Assembly: GCA_902776435.1 (NCBI GenBank)
Contig: CACYQB010000007.1
Location: forward strand, 62,001-126,000
Origin: an uncultured Bacteroidales bacterium
GTDB taxonomy: Bacteria; Bacteroidota; Bacteroidia; Bacteroidales; Muribaculaceae
Reading direction: 5' to 3'
Length of the DNA stretch: 64,000 nucleotides
The notes under the pieces are model-generated. The model saw only the letters and a program-made list of their open reading frames with translations. It did not search any database and was not told the origin of the DNA. Positions 7,980 through 15,805 of this stretch are shown here, in pieces. Each line of letters begins with the position of its first letter. Position 1 is the stretch's first letter. A program made the translations under genes and the position numbers.

Positions 7980-8630
7980 TTATTGCTCAACGTAGATGCC
8001 ATCAACATAGATACCCGAAGCATGAACGTGCTCAGGAGCAATCTCGCCCACGGGAACCAATTTCTCGGCCTCAACGACTACATAGTCAGCAGCGGTAGCC
8101 ATCAGCGGGTTGAAGTTGTTGGTGGTGCCCAGGAATACCATATTACCGAACTCGTCAACGATGTTGGCGCGCAGGAAAGCGATATCGGCACGCAGGGGCT
8201 TCTCGAGCAAGAATTCCTTGCCGTCCACCTTGATGATTTCCTTGCCATCGGCCATGATGGTGCCCAAGCCAGTGGGAGTCAGCACGCCACCCAAGCCAGC
8301 GCCTGCCGCACGAATGCGCTCAGCCAGTGTACCTTGGGGAACATATTCCACGATGAGGGTTCCCTCGTTCTTCTGCAAAGCGGTCTGCTTGTTGGTACCC
8401 GTATGGGAAACAATGGCTTTCTTCACCTGATGGTTAGAAACGAGCTTGCCGTGAGCCACCTCGTCATAGGCGGTGTCATTAGCGATGATAGTGAGGTCCT
8501 TAACACCCTTTTCTACAATGGCGTCAATAATCTGGGTGGCACTGCCGTTACCCAAGAATCCGCCAAACATGATAGTCATACCGTCCTGTACTTTCTCGAC
8601 GGCCTGTTGCAAAGTGATTTGTTTGTTCAT
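7980..8630 (-). CDS. atoD: Acetate/acetoacetate CoA-transferase alpha subunit
   Basis: The 216-aa product is a CoA-transferase family I alpha subunit. It has the glycine-rich N-terminal MIFGGFLGNG and the conserved GVLTPTGLGT and FLRANIVDEFGN stretches. It would move CoA between acetoacetate, butyrate or acetate after Kce. The catalytic glutamate lies on the beta subunit (AtoA), which is not in the window. The gene is the first of the operon, and in relatives the beta subunit can lie at the far end, after kamE, which would place it just left of base 1. That location is inference. The leader contains a -7 box at 8677-8684. Confidence 0.9.
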   Translation of the reverse strand: MNKQITLQQAVEKVQDGMTIMFGGFLGNGSATQIIDAIVEKGVKDLTIIANDTAYDEVAHGKLVSNHQVKKAIVSHTGTNKQTALQKNEGTLIVEYVPQGTLAERIRAAGAGLGGVLTPTGLGTIMADGKEIIKVDGKEFLLEKPLRADIAFLRANIVDEFGNMVFLGTTNNFNPLMATAADYVVVEAEKLVPVGEIAPEHVHASGIYVDGIYVEQ

Positions 8631-8676
8631 AATGTTTATATTTTGGAGTTTATTGGTTTATGTCTATAATTGCGTG

Positions 8677-8684
8677 CAAATATA
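8677..8684 (-). promoter_or_regulatory. Bacteroidetes -7 box for the lysine fermentation operon
   Basis: On the minus strand the sequence is TATATTTG, matching TAnnTTTG, 47 nt upstream of the atoD ATG. No clear TTTG lies at the -33 distance, so only the -7 element is supported. Confidence 0.5.
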
Positions 8685-8735
8685 GAAAAATTTCCCCATT
8701 TTGCCGCCTTTCTCAGCAATAATTTATTAACTTTT

Positions 8736-8752
8736 TATCTATTATATAGATA
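8736..8752. promoter_or_regulatory. 17-bp palindrome upstream of the flotillin promoter
   Basis: TATCTAT and ATAGATA flank a TAT centre, a perfect inverted repeat about 55-70 bp upstream of the sigma-54-like promoter. That distance would suit an enhancer-binding-protein site, but the function is inferred. Confidence 0.4.
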
Positions 8753-8807
8753 ACTGCTATAGAGACAATACTTTGAGCAAATGAATATTGCATGAAACAT
8801 CACAATA

Positions 8808-8824
8808 TTGGCATGATTTTTGCA
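8808..8824 (+). promoter_or_regulatory. Sigma-54 (RpoN)-type promoter of the flotillin-like gene
   Basis: The sequence TTGGCATG, four bases, TTGCA matches the -24/-12 consensus (TGGCAyG-N4-TTGCw), with exactly ten bases between the invariant GG and GC. It lies about 88 nt upstream of the ATG at 8912. No TAnnTTTG box was found closer to the gene. A single match can arise by chance, so experimental mapping is needed to be certain. Confidence 0.6.
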
Positions 8825-8911
8825 GTTTTTAACAGAAAACGATATAGGGAAATAAGTATCTATTACGTTAAATGAGTATAAAACTTTAGTAACCTTTTTA
8901 AAATTACTGTT

Positions 8912-10408
8912 ATGGGAACGTTAGAAATTGGAATTATTGCAGGTGCGATTATCCTGTTGTTAATGGTAGTACTGTTTACTTGCTACGTTAAGGCACCGCC
9001 CAGCACCGCTTATGTCATCTCAGGTATCAAGCGTGAACCCCGCATCCTCATCGGTGCCGGTGGCGTGAAAATCCCCATCTTTGAGCGTCTCGACAAAGTT
9101 TATCTGGGTCAGTTGACCGTTGACATCCGAACTGAGCGCAGTGTGCCCACCAACGACTTTATCAACGTTAATGTCGATGCCGTAGCCAAGGTTGCCGTAA
9201 CCCCGACCCCTGACGGTGTTCGCCTCGCCGCCCGAAACTTCCTGAACATGGACCCCGCCACCATTTCAAGTCAGTTGCAAGACACCCTGCAGGGTAACCT
9301 GCGTGAGCTCATCGGTAGCCAGGGACTGAAGGAACTGAACGTGGACCGCGACGGATTTTCCAACCAGGTCATGGACAAGGCCGCTCCCGATATGGCCAAA
9401 TTGGGTATTTCGATTCTAGCGTTCAACGTGCAGAACATTACCGATGAATTAGGCCTGATTGAGAACCTGGGTGCCGACAATACGTGGACCATCCGTAAGA
9501 ACGCTGCCATCACCAAGGCACAGGCCGAAAAGGACATCGCCCAGGCAAGGGCCGAGAACGAAAAACTGGCCAACGACGCTACGGTGGCATCACAGACCGC
9601 TATTGCAGAGCGCCAGAATGAATTGACCATCCGCCGTGCCGACCTCAAGCAGGAAGCCGACACCCGCCAGGCACAAGCCGACGCCGCTTACCGCATTCAG
9701 GAGCAGGAGCAGCAGAAGGTGCTCAACGAGAAAGAAGTTGATGCCCAGATTGCCCGCACCAAGAAGGAGCAGGACCTCACCAACGAGCAGATCCGCATCC
9801 GCGAGAACAAGCTGCTGGCCGAGGTGAACAAGCAGGCCGATGCCGACCGTTACTCAAAGGAGATTCAGGCCGAGGCCATGAAGTTCCAGATTCAGAAGAA
9901 CGCTGAGGCCGACCTGGAGAAGCGTAAACGTGAGGCCGAGGCACAGCGCTACGAGGCCGAGCAGGAAGCCGAAGCTATCCGCGCTAAGGCCGAAGCACAG
10001 AAATTCGCTATGATGCAGGAGGCAGAGGGTATCAAAGCCCGCGGTGAAGCCGAGGCCTATGCTGTACAGAAGAAGGGTGAGGCCGAAGCCCAGGCCATGG
10101 AGAAGAAAGCCGAAGCCTTCAAGAAGTATAACGATGCCGCTGTGGCCCAGATGGTCATTGAAAAACTGCCCGAAATCACCCGCAATGTTGCCGAGCAGGT
10201 AGCCACCATCCAAGGCGTGAACATCTACAGCACTGGCGGTGACAATGGCGCTGGAATAGGAACCATCACCGGTACGCTGCCCATCGTGCTCGCTCAGGTG
10301 AATGACACGGTCAAGAGCGCCGTCGGCGTGGATCTGGCCAGCATCGTCCGCAAGCACGAGGGTCCTAAGGACGATACCCCTAAGGCTCCGACCAAGGACG
10401 AGAAATAA
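8912..10408 (+). CDS. Flotillin-like SPFH-domain membrane scaffold protein
   Basis: A 498-aa protein with one N-terminal transmembrane helix (about residues 7-27), an SPFH/band 7 domain to about residue 200, and a long flotillin-type coiled coil with repeated Ala-Glu heptads to about 410. A C-terminal flotillin tail of some 90 residues ends in a charged stretch. The family (YqiK/flotillin) forms membrane microdomain scaffolds in the inner membrane. The usual NfeD-like partner is not adjacent, and the genes on both sides belong to unrelated functions. A sigma-54-type promoter precedes it and a strong terminator follows, so it is probably monocistronic. Confidence 0.9.
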   Translation: MGTLEIGIIAGAIILLLMVVLFTCYVKAPPSTAYVISGIKREPRILIGAGGVKIPIFERLDKVYLGQLTVDIRTERSVPTNDFINVNVDAVAKVAVTPTPDGVRLAARNFLNMDPATISSQLQDTLQGNLRELIGSQGLKELNVDRDGFSNQVMDKAAPDMAKLGISILAFNVQNITDELGLIENLGADNTWTIRKNAAITKAQAEKDIAQARAENEKLANDATVASQTAIAERQNELTIRRADLKQEADTRQAQADAAYRIQEQEQQKVLNEKEVDAQIARTKKEQDLTNEQIRIRENKLLAEVNKQADADRYSKEIQAEAMKFQIQKNAEADLEKRKREAEAQRYEAEQEAEAIRAKAEAQKFAMMQEAEGIKARGEAEAYAVQKKGEAEAQAMEKKAEAFKKYNDAAVAQMVIEKLPEITRNVAEQVATIQGVNIYSTGGDNGAGIGTITGTLPIVLAQVNDTVKSAVGVDLASIVRKHEGPKDDTPKAPTKDEK

Positions 10409-10438
10409 TCAGCTAGCCTACAGCTACATATAACAAGG

Positions 10439-10477
10439 AACAGGCTGGAAACGAATTGATGTTTCCAGCCTGTTTTG
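10439..10477 (+). terminator. Intrinsic terminator after the flotillin-like gene
   Basis: A perfect 14-bp stem (AACAGGCTGGAAAC with its complement) and an 8-nt loop end in TTTT. The reverse strand also begins with A-rich sequence, so it may serve the convergent DPP IV gene as well. Confidence 0.85.
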
Positions 10478-10494
10478 TGTTATCCTGTTCTCTA

Positions 10495-12675
10495 CTATTT
10501 CAGGTAGTCGTCAAAGTAGCGGGTAATGCGCTCATGCAAGTGCACGCTCTGGTGGCCCATCATGTTGTGGCCTTGACCAGGATAGACATAAAAGTCGGGC
10601 TGAGTTCCTGCAGCAATACAAGCCTTGAGGAAGCTGTAGGCATGCTGCGGCACTACGGTCGGGTCATTGAGGCCGATGATGATTTGCAGGCGTCCCTTAA
10701 GGTCCTTGGCCTTGTGGATGAGGCTTGTCTGGGCATAGCCTTCAGGGTTGGTCTGAGGAGTGTCCATGTAACGCTCTCCGTACATCACCTCATACCATTT
10801 CCAGTCGATAACAGGTCCTCCAGCGACACCCACCTTGAAAACGTCAGGGTAATTGGTCATCAGACTGATGGTCATGAAGCCGCCAAAGCTCCAGCCATGA
10901 ACACCCAGGCGTGCCGTATCGACATAATTGAGAGTGCGCAAGAAGTCCACACCACGCATCTGGTCCTGCATCTCAACCTGGCCTAACTGACGGAAAGTAG
11001 CTTGCTCGAAGTCACGTCCGCGGTTCTCGCTGCCACGGTTGTCCAGGATGAACAGGAGGTAACCACGCTGGGCCATATAGGTCTCCCAACTGCGGCTGCT
11101 CCAATGCCATCTTGCATCCACATTGTGAGCATGAGGGCCGCCATAGACATAGACCACAGTAGGATATTTCTTGCTTGGGTCAAAGTTGACAGGCATCACC
11201 ATGCGATAGTACAAGTCTGTGTTGTCATCTGCCGCCTTGATGGTGCCGCAACGGTACTCGGGCACATCATAACCCTGCCAAGGGTCAGGAGCGGTAAAGT
11301 AACGATACTGAAGGTTCTTTCGGGTATCAACGATAGCGATATTGCGGGGCACATCAGGTTCCTGATAGTAATCGATGAGATAACTGCCACTGGCGCTCAA
11401 GTTACCGTTGTGCCAGCCACGGCCACCTTCATCGATGCGTGTCATCTTCCCTGTAGAGACATCTACACGATACAGGTTCTGCTGGATAGGGTTATCTGCA
11501 TTGGCGCTGATGATAACGGCCTGTTGCTCAGTATCAAATCCGAGCATATCCATTACCACCCAATTACCGCTCGTGAGTTGCTTCACCAATCGGCCAGCGG
11601 TATCATACAGGTAGAGGTGGTTATAGCCATCCTTCTCACTCCACAGGATGAATTTCTCCTTGTCCCACGGCAGGAAGGTGATGGGATGCTGAGGCTCGAC
11701 ATACTTGGGGTGCGCCTCGTGATAGAGCGTTCTCATGCGGCTGCCAGTAACGGCGTCATAGGCCACCAGGTCCACCACATTCTGGTCACGGTTACCCTCC
11801 ATCATATAGACCACATCGCCGCTGGGGTTCCATGAGATATTGGAAAAATAGCGGTCGGTCGGATCGCCCGCTTGCAGATAGACGGTGTCGCCCGTTGCCA
11901 CATCCAGCACTCCGACAGTCACCAAATGGGAGGTCTGACCAGCCATCGGGTATTTCTCGGGAGCAGGCGTAGCGATCACTTGGGCACTGTCGTTCAGTTC
12001 GGGAACGGTAATTAAAGGATAATCGGTTACCATGCTCTGGTCCATGCGGTAGAATGCCAAACGGGTACCCTGAGGATTCCAGAACAAGCCGCCCTCAATG
12101 CCAAACTCATTGCGGTGCACGCTCTGGCCATAAACCAAATCCCGTGAACCATCATGCGTCACCTGGCGGGTGTTTCCGCTGCCATCGGTGACAAAGAGGT
12201 TATCGTCTTTGACAAAGGCTGTTGCGTGGCTCGTCTTGTGCCACTCGGCTGCTTGGGCATCCATATCGACGGGTTGATGCCATTCCACCTTACCCGTCTT
12301 GAAGTTGACCAACATGCATTCCTTACCGCTCCAGGCCTTCACAAAAGGCTTGTCGGCATAGGGGAAGGACTCAAATCTCGTGATGGCCACCGAGTCGGCC
12401 AACAGGCCCGCACGCTTGTTCAGCTTGTCGCGGGTGAAGAGCACCTTTTCCTTGCCGTTAGTCGGATTGACGGTCCAGCAAGTGTCTCCCCCCATGCGTA
12501 TGAGTTGATCGCCCCACCAAGTGAGCAGGCGGCTCTTGGGTAACATTTTACGGTAATTGGTTCCACCGAAGTTCAAGTCCTCGAGCGTAAACTGCTTCTG
12601 GCCCACCATGGGCATAGCTGCCAGCGCCATGAGCAACAGCAGCAGTCCTTTTCTTTTCATTGTTTTCATTGTCAA
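10495..12675 (-). CDS. Dipeptidyl peptidase IV (S9 family serine peptidase)
   Basis: A 726-aa exported peptidase. It has a signal peptide at the N-terminus (hydrophobic LLLLMALAAMPMVGQ), an eight-bladed propeller region of about 470 residues (DPPIV_N) and a C-terminal alpha/beta hydrolase. The catalytic triad is visible as S596 in GWSFGG, D671 in GLNDPTVVP and H703 in GQGHNM. It likely removes X-Pro or X-Ala dipeptides in the periplasm, feeding the peptide and amino acid fermentation encoded around it. Its promoter overlaps that of the divergent lipoprotein gene. The sequence resembles Porphyromonas/Bacteroides DPP IV or prolyl tripeptidyl peptidase. Substrate length preference cannot be told from sequence. 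Confidence 0.92.
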   Translation of the reverse strand: MTMKTMKRKGLLLLLMALAAMPMVGQKQFTLEDLNFGGTNYRKMLPKSRLLTWWGDQLIRMGGDTCWTVNPTNGKEKVLFTRDKLNKRAGLLADSVAITRFESFPYADKPFVKAWSGKECMLVNFKTGKVEWHQPVDMDAQAAEWHKTSHATAFVKDDNLFVTDGSGNTRQVTHDGSRDLVYGQSVHRNEFGIEGGLFWNPQGTRLAFYRMDQSMVTDYPLITVPELNDSAQVIATPAPEKYPMAGQTSHLVTVGVLDVATGDTVYLQAGDPTDRYFSNISWNPSGDVVYMMEGNRDQNVVDLVAYDAVTGSRMRTLYHEAHPKYVEPQHPITFLPWDKEKFILWSEKDGYNHLYLYDTAGRLVKQLTSGNWVVMDMLGFDTEQQAVIISANADNPIQQNLYRVDVSTGKMTRIDEGGRGWHNGNLSASGSYLIDYYQEPDVPRNIAIVDTRKNLQYRYFTAPDPWQGYDVPEYRCGTIKAADDNTDLYYRMVMPVNFDPSKKYPTVVYVYGGPHAHNVDARWHWSSRSWETYMAQRGYLLFILDNRGSENRGRDFEQATFRQLGQVEMQDQMRGVDFLRTLNYVDTARLGVHGWSFGGFMTISLMTNYPDVFKVGVAGGPVIDWKWYEVMYGERYMDTPQTNPEGYAQTSLIHKAKDLKGRLQIIIGLNDPTVVPQHAYSFLKACIAAGTQPDFYVYPGQGHNMMGHQSVHLHERITRYFDDYLK

Positions 12676-12704
12676 TGGTAATTTGGTTTATCTCTATTTA
12701 GTTG

Positions 12705-12735
12705 CAAAGGTATGCTTTTCTATTGAGATTTCAAA
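12705..12735 (-). promoter_or_regulatory. Promoter of the DPP IV gene
   Basis: On the minus strand TTTG (12732-12735), 19 nt, then TACCTTTG (12705-12712), both matching the Bacteroidetes consensus. It overlaps the plus-strand promoter at 12723-12751. Confidence 0.75.
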
Positions 12736-12751
12736 AGATTTCGTAATTTTG
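12723..12751 (+). promoter_or_regulatory. Promoter of the DUF4369-like lipoprotein gene, near-leaderless
   Basis: TTG (12723-12725), 18 nt, TAATTTTG (12744-12751). The ATG begins five bases after the box, so the transcript should start at or within a few bases of the start codon. Confidence 0.65.
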
Positions 12752-12756
12752 CACCC

Positions 12757-13377
12757 ATGAGAAAGATAATTCTAACAGCAGGAATGTTGTTGGGCATCAT
12801 GGCCCTGACCGGATGCGACAACAGTTCCCATGGACTTGATTACCGCGTGACCTGCGTCATCGACAACAAGGTCAACCACGACAGCGCTACACTACTGGTA
12901 CTAGAAGATGCTTACGGACAGTTACGGATGTGCGGGACAGCACGAGGCGACAATGGGACCTTTACCTTCACTGGCCAGACCGACCAGCCCAAAGTGGCTC
13001 TCATCCGCTGGGATAATGATTCGACCCAACCGTTCTACTTCGTGCTTGAGAAAGGAGACATCCGCATCACCATCAAGCCCGACTCATGGCATATCACGGG
13101 TAGCCCCCAGAACAGCGAGTACCTGCACTACATCAACCAGCGCAACGGTATCATGGACTCACGCGTTGCCACATGGCAGGAATACCTGAAGATGGCTGCC
13201 GACTCGTCACTCAGGTGTGATGATGAGGCGCGCATGGTTCGTCAGGACAGTCTGCTTAACGACTCACTGCAGCGCATCACCGTCGAGCGAATCAACCGCG
13301 GCGACGCCGTGGGCCGCATCATCAAGGAGCGCTACGGCAAGCTGCTCGACCAAGAACACATGAGGATGCTCAAATAA
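12757..13377 (+). CDS. DUF4369-like lipoprotein
   Basis: A 206-aa lipoprotein with the lipobox LTGC (Cys19) after a short hydrophobic signal. The region after it resembles the N-terminal DUF4369 domain often seen in Bacteroidetes thiol-disulfide proteins (alternating strands, TFTGQTDQPKVALIRWDN). The usual C-terminal thioredoxin domain with CxxC is absent. A charged helical C-terminus takes its place, so this could be a short stand-alone form. The neighbouring genes give no functional hint. It ends at a bidirectional terminator shared with ompA. Confidence 0.7.
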   Translation: MRKIILTAGMLLGIMALTGCDNSSHGLDYRVTCVIDNKVNHDSATLLVLEDAYGQLRMCGTARGDNGTFTFTGQTDQPKVALIRWDNDSTQPFYFVLEKGDIRITIKPDSWHITGSPQNSEYLHYINQRNGIMDSRVATWQEYLKMAADSSLRCDDEARMVRQDSLLNDSLQRITVERINRGDAVGRIIKERYGKLLDQEHMRMLK

Positions 13378-13392
13378 CCCATCTTCACCACA

Positions 13393-13439
13393 CAAAAAAA
13401 AATCAACCCCGCTGACGCAATGTCAACGGGGTGATTTTT
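13393..13439. terminator. Bidirectional terminator between the lipoprotein gene and ompA
   Basis: The hairpin pairs AAAAATCA, CCCCG and TGAC with their complements around GCAAT. It has A-runs on one side and T-runs on the other, so it can terminate both convergent genes. Confidence 0.85.
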
Positions 13440-13469
13440 ACTTAACCGTTAGTTCGATCAAGTCGCGAA

Positions 13470-14711
13470 TTACTTCTTAACGATGAGTTCGCAGATCGAA
13501 ACGCGGTTCCAGCTGAGCTCCTGGAACATGTCGGTCTCACCACAACCCTGAGCATTGATGCGGCTAGCATCAATTTTGTACTTGTTGATGAGCATGTTCT
13601 TCACAGCCTCGGCGCGGCCATTGGCCAGACGGATGTTGTTGTCGTGGGGACCCTCGGGAGAAGCATAACCCTTGATGTCAACAGTGGCAGTGGGGTTGTT
13701 CTTGAGGTACATAGCAACGCGCTCAACATTGGGCTGCTGATCAGCGGTGATGTTGGTCTTGTTAACCTTGAAGTGCACGAGAACGTTCATGTACTTAGCG
13801 GTGTTGTCAATAACCTCAGTCTGGGGCTTGGGAGCCTTGCGAGCAGCATCCAGATCGCGCTGGAGCTGAGCGTTGCGAGCGTTAGCGGCGTCGAGGTCAC
13901 CCTGGAGGCCGTTGAGCTGGCTGCGGAGGCCGTTGATCTGACCATTCAGAGCATCGATGTCATCCTGGCTGTACTTGTAGGGGCAGAAAGTGATGTAACG
14001 CTCGCCGTTGCTACCCTTGAAGTGGTAGGTGATACCAGCCTCAAGCTCTACAGCAGCGTGATTAGCGTTCATCTGGCTCTTGCCATTGCGGGGCTCACCC
14101 TGCCACTCAGCGCGGGCGTTGGTGTTGTGACGATAGGGCATCATAACATCACCGTTCATGTCCCAAATTACACTGGGCTTCAGGCTGAAGGTGAAAGCAC
14201 GGCTCTCACCGAAGTTGAAGTTCAGGTTAGCACCAGCCTTGGTGTACCAGCTGTTGTAGTCATTGCCATAGATGTTGGCAGACTCAGTGCGGTGGAAAGC
14301 GTGCAGCCAACCAGCACCGATAACACCTTCGAGTTCGAATACGCGGGGCTTGCCAGCATAACCTGCGAAGAGGTTACCCAGGTTTACAGTACCAAACAGA
14401 CCGGCCATGGTGTGGTCGATGATGTTCGGGCTCTTGGGTCCCCAGTAGTTGGGCTCTTTCTCCCAGCTGGTGGTGTTGATGGTAGCCTCACCCTCAGCGC
14501 CAAAACCGATAACCGGAGTGAGCTGCTTGCGGATCTCCAGACCGAAGATGCCACGTGAGCTGGGCCAGAAGGCATAGCCCTGGAACGGAGTGATAACACC
14601 ACCCTTCAGGGTTACTGACCAGTTGTCAAAGAACTTGTTCTGCTCGAGAGACTGAGCCTGAGCAGCAAACACGCCCATAAGAAGGGCTAAAGTCAAGATA
14701 ATCTTTTTCAT
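13470..14711 (-). CDS. OmpA-family outer membrane protein
   Basis: A 413-aa protein with a signal peptide ending in AQA at about residue 20 and a predicted beta-barrel up to about 235. A short coiled coil follows (ALNGQINGLRSQLNGLQGD and on, about 245-290), then a C-terminal OmpA peptidoglycan-binding domain (about 300-413) with the characteristic NNIRLANGRAEAVKNML helix. This is the abundant Bacteroidales OmpA that ties the outer membrane to peptidoglycan. It has its own consensus promoter and terminator, consistent with strong single-gene expression. Codon use is strongly biased, as for a highly expressed gene. Confidence 0.93.
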   Translation of the reverse strand: MKKIILTLALLMGVFAAQAQSLEQNKFFDNWSVTLKGGVITPFQGYAFWPSSRGIFGLEIRKQLTPVIGFGAEGEATINTTSWEKEPNYWGPKSPNIIDHTMAGLFGTVNLGNLFAGYAGKPRVFELEGVIGAGWLHAFHRTESANIYGNDYNSWYTKAGANLNFNFGESRAFTFSLKPSVIWDMNGDVMMPYRHNTNARAEWQGEPRNGKSQMNANHAAVELEAGITYHFKGSNGERYITFCPYKYSQDDIDALNGQINGLRSQLNGLQGDLDAANARNAQLQRDLDAARKAPKPQTEVIDNTAKYMNVLVHFKVNKTNITADQQPNVERVAMYLKNNPTATVDIKGYASPEGPHDNNIRLANGRAEAVKNMLINKYKIDASRINAQGCGETDMFQELSWNRVSICELIVKK

Positions 14712-14752
14712 TTTAAATAAATTTATTAAAAACTATTAGACGAAATTTTTGG

Positions 14753-14784
14753 CAAAAGTAATACAAATTTCTAATACGGCCAAA
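14753..14784 (-). promoter_or_regulatory. Promoter of ompA
   Basis: Minus-strand TTTG (14781-14784), 20 nt, TACTTTTG (14753-14760), giving a leader of about 40 nt before the ATG. The rest of the 14785-14988 gap is A/T-rich with no other recognisable site. Confidence 0.75.
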
Positions 14785-14988
14785 ATTTAACATTCATTAA
14801 GGAAAAATTATCACCTAAAATGGCATTTTTTAGAGCAAAACATAAAATTTTCCCTTCATTTCAGTCCCTATTTTGGCAATAAAGCTATCTAATCAAGCAA
14901 AAGTAATATCAAAAATCGAATTATACAAATTTTCACACGAATTATTATTAAAAAACCATCAGAACTGCCAAAAAACGTGCCATTCTGG

Positions 14989-15672
14989 TCAATTCAGTAT
15001 CAATTCCACAATCTGATTGACATCGGCGACGGTCACCTCGCCATCCCGGTTCACATCGGCACGGCTCATCAACGCGTCATCGGCCGGTCCACCCATAATC
15101 ACATCAATGACGGCATTGACATCAGCAACGGATATCTCGCCGTCGTTGTTGACATCACCCCTCAGGGCGGAGGTAATTGCTATCTGCCTGACGGCACCAT
15201 AACTGTTGACATCGGCCTTCCATGCGGCAAAACGCAACCGTGCAGGGCGCACACTCCGTTTCACATAGAGCGACATTTCCACATGATTGAAGCGGCTCAA
15301 GTCAGCAGGGAACCATTTCACTGAATCGACCGTTTGTCCGTTTTCATCAATCAGGGCGGCCGTCAATTCCACCTTGCTCATGACAAAGTAGCTCGCGGTC
15401 CACTGGTCGGTCACCCATGTCACATTCATGTCCAGCGTCTGCCCTGCATAGCAGTCAAACGACGGAGATGTCAATGTCTGAGCCAAGCCTGTGCTGGTAG
15501 TGTAAAGTGTGATTCTGTTCGCCAAAATATTGGAGGCGTTCAGGTCAAGTGAGGGATTATTGTAAACCCATCCCACAAATTCATTTGACGAGAATTGCGG
15601 CACTTGGGCCCACGCACCCAGGGTTGCCACAGCCATCAAGAGGGTTAAAACCAGTTTTTTCATTTCATTCAT
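14989..15672 (-). CDS. Secreted protein with C-terminal dockerin-type repeats
   Basis: A signal peptide (MKKLVLTLLMAVATLGAWA) begins the mature protein. A beta-rich region of some 140 residues, with no family I recognise, precedes two dockerin type I calcium repeats, GDVNNDGEISVADVNAVI and ADVNRDGEVTVADVNQIV. The C-terminus is VELILN. The ATG at 15672 (or MKK at 15663) is chosen because a -7 box (15698-15705) lies just upstream. A longer reading from 15759 would begin before that promoter and has no signal peptide. Such dockerin tails are common on Bacteroidales secreted proteins. The partner cohesin is unknown. Confidence 0.8.
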   Translation of the reverse strand: MNEMKKLVLTLLMAVATLGAWAQVPQFSSNEFVGWVYNNPSLDLNASNILANRITLYTTSTGLAQTLTSPSFDCYAGQTLDMNVTWVTDQWTASYFVMSKVELTAALIDENGQTVDSVKWFPADLSRFNHVEMSLYVKRSVRPARLRFAAWKADVNSYGAVRQIAITSALRGDVNNDGEISVADVNAVIDVIMGGPADDALMSRADVNRDGEVTVADVNQIVELILN

Positions 15673-15697
15673 TGTTAAACATGCAATAACCATAGCA

Positions 15698-15705
15698 CAA
15701 AGATA
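15698..15705 (-). promoter_or_regulatory. -7 box of the dockerin-protein gene
   Basis: Minus-strand TATCTTTG, about 26 nt upstream of the chosen ATG. There is no convincing -33 element. It decides the start codon choice. Confidence 0.5.
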
Positions 15706-15805
15706 GTGCTTTCCATTGAAACGCCTATGCCTTTCCTTCAAAAAAAGCCAAGAGGCCACTCCAATCGAGGACCCCTTGACATTGATATTAAATTAGGTAT
15801 TGGCT

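Noticed and set aside
15673-15759. Longer start for the dockerin protein
   Set aside because: It lies upstream of the -7 box and would place 32 residues before the signal peptide.
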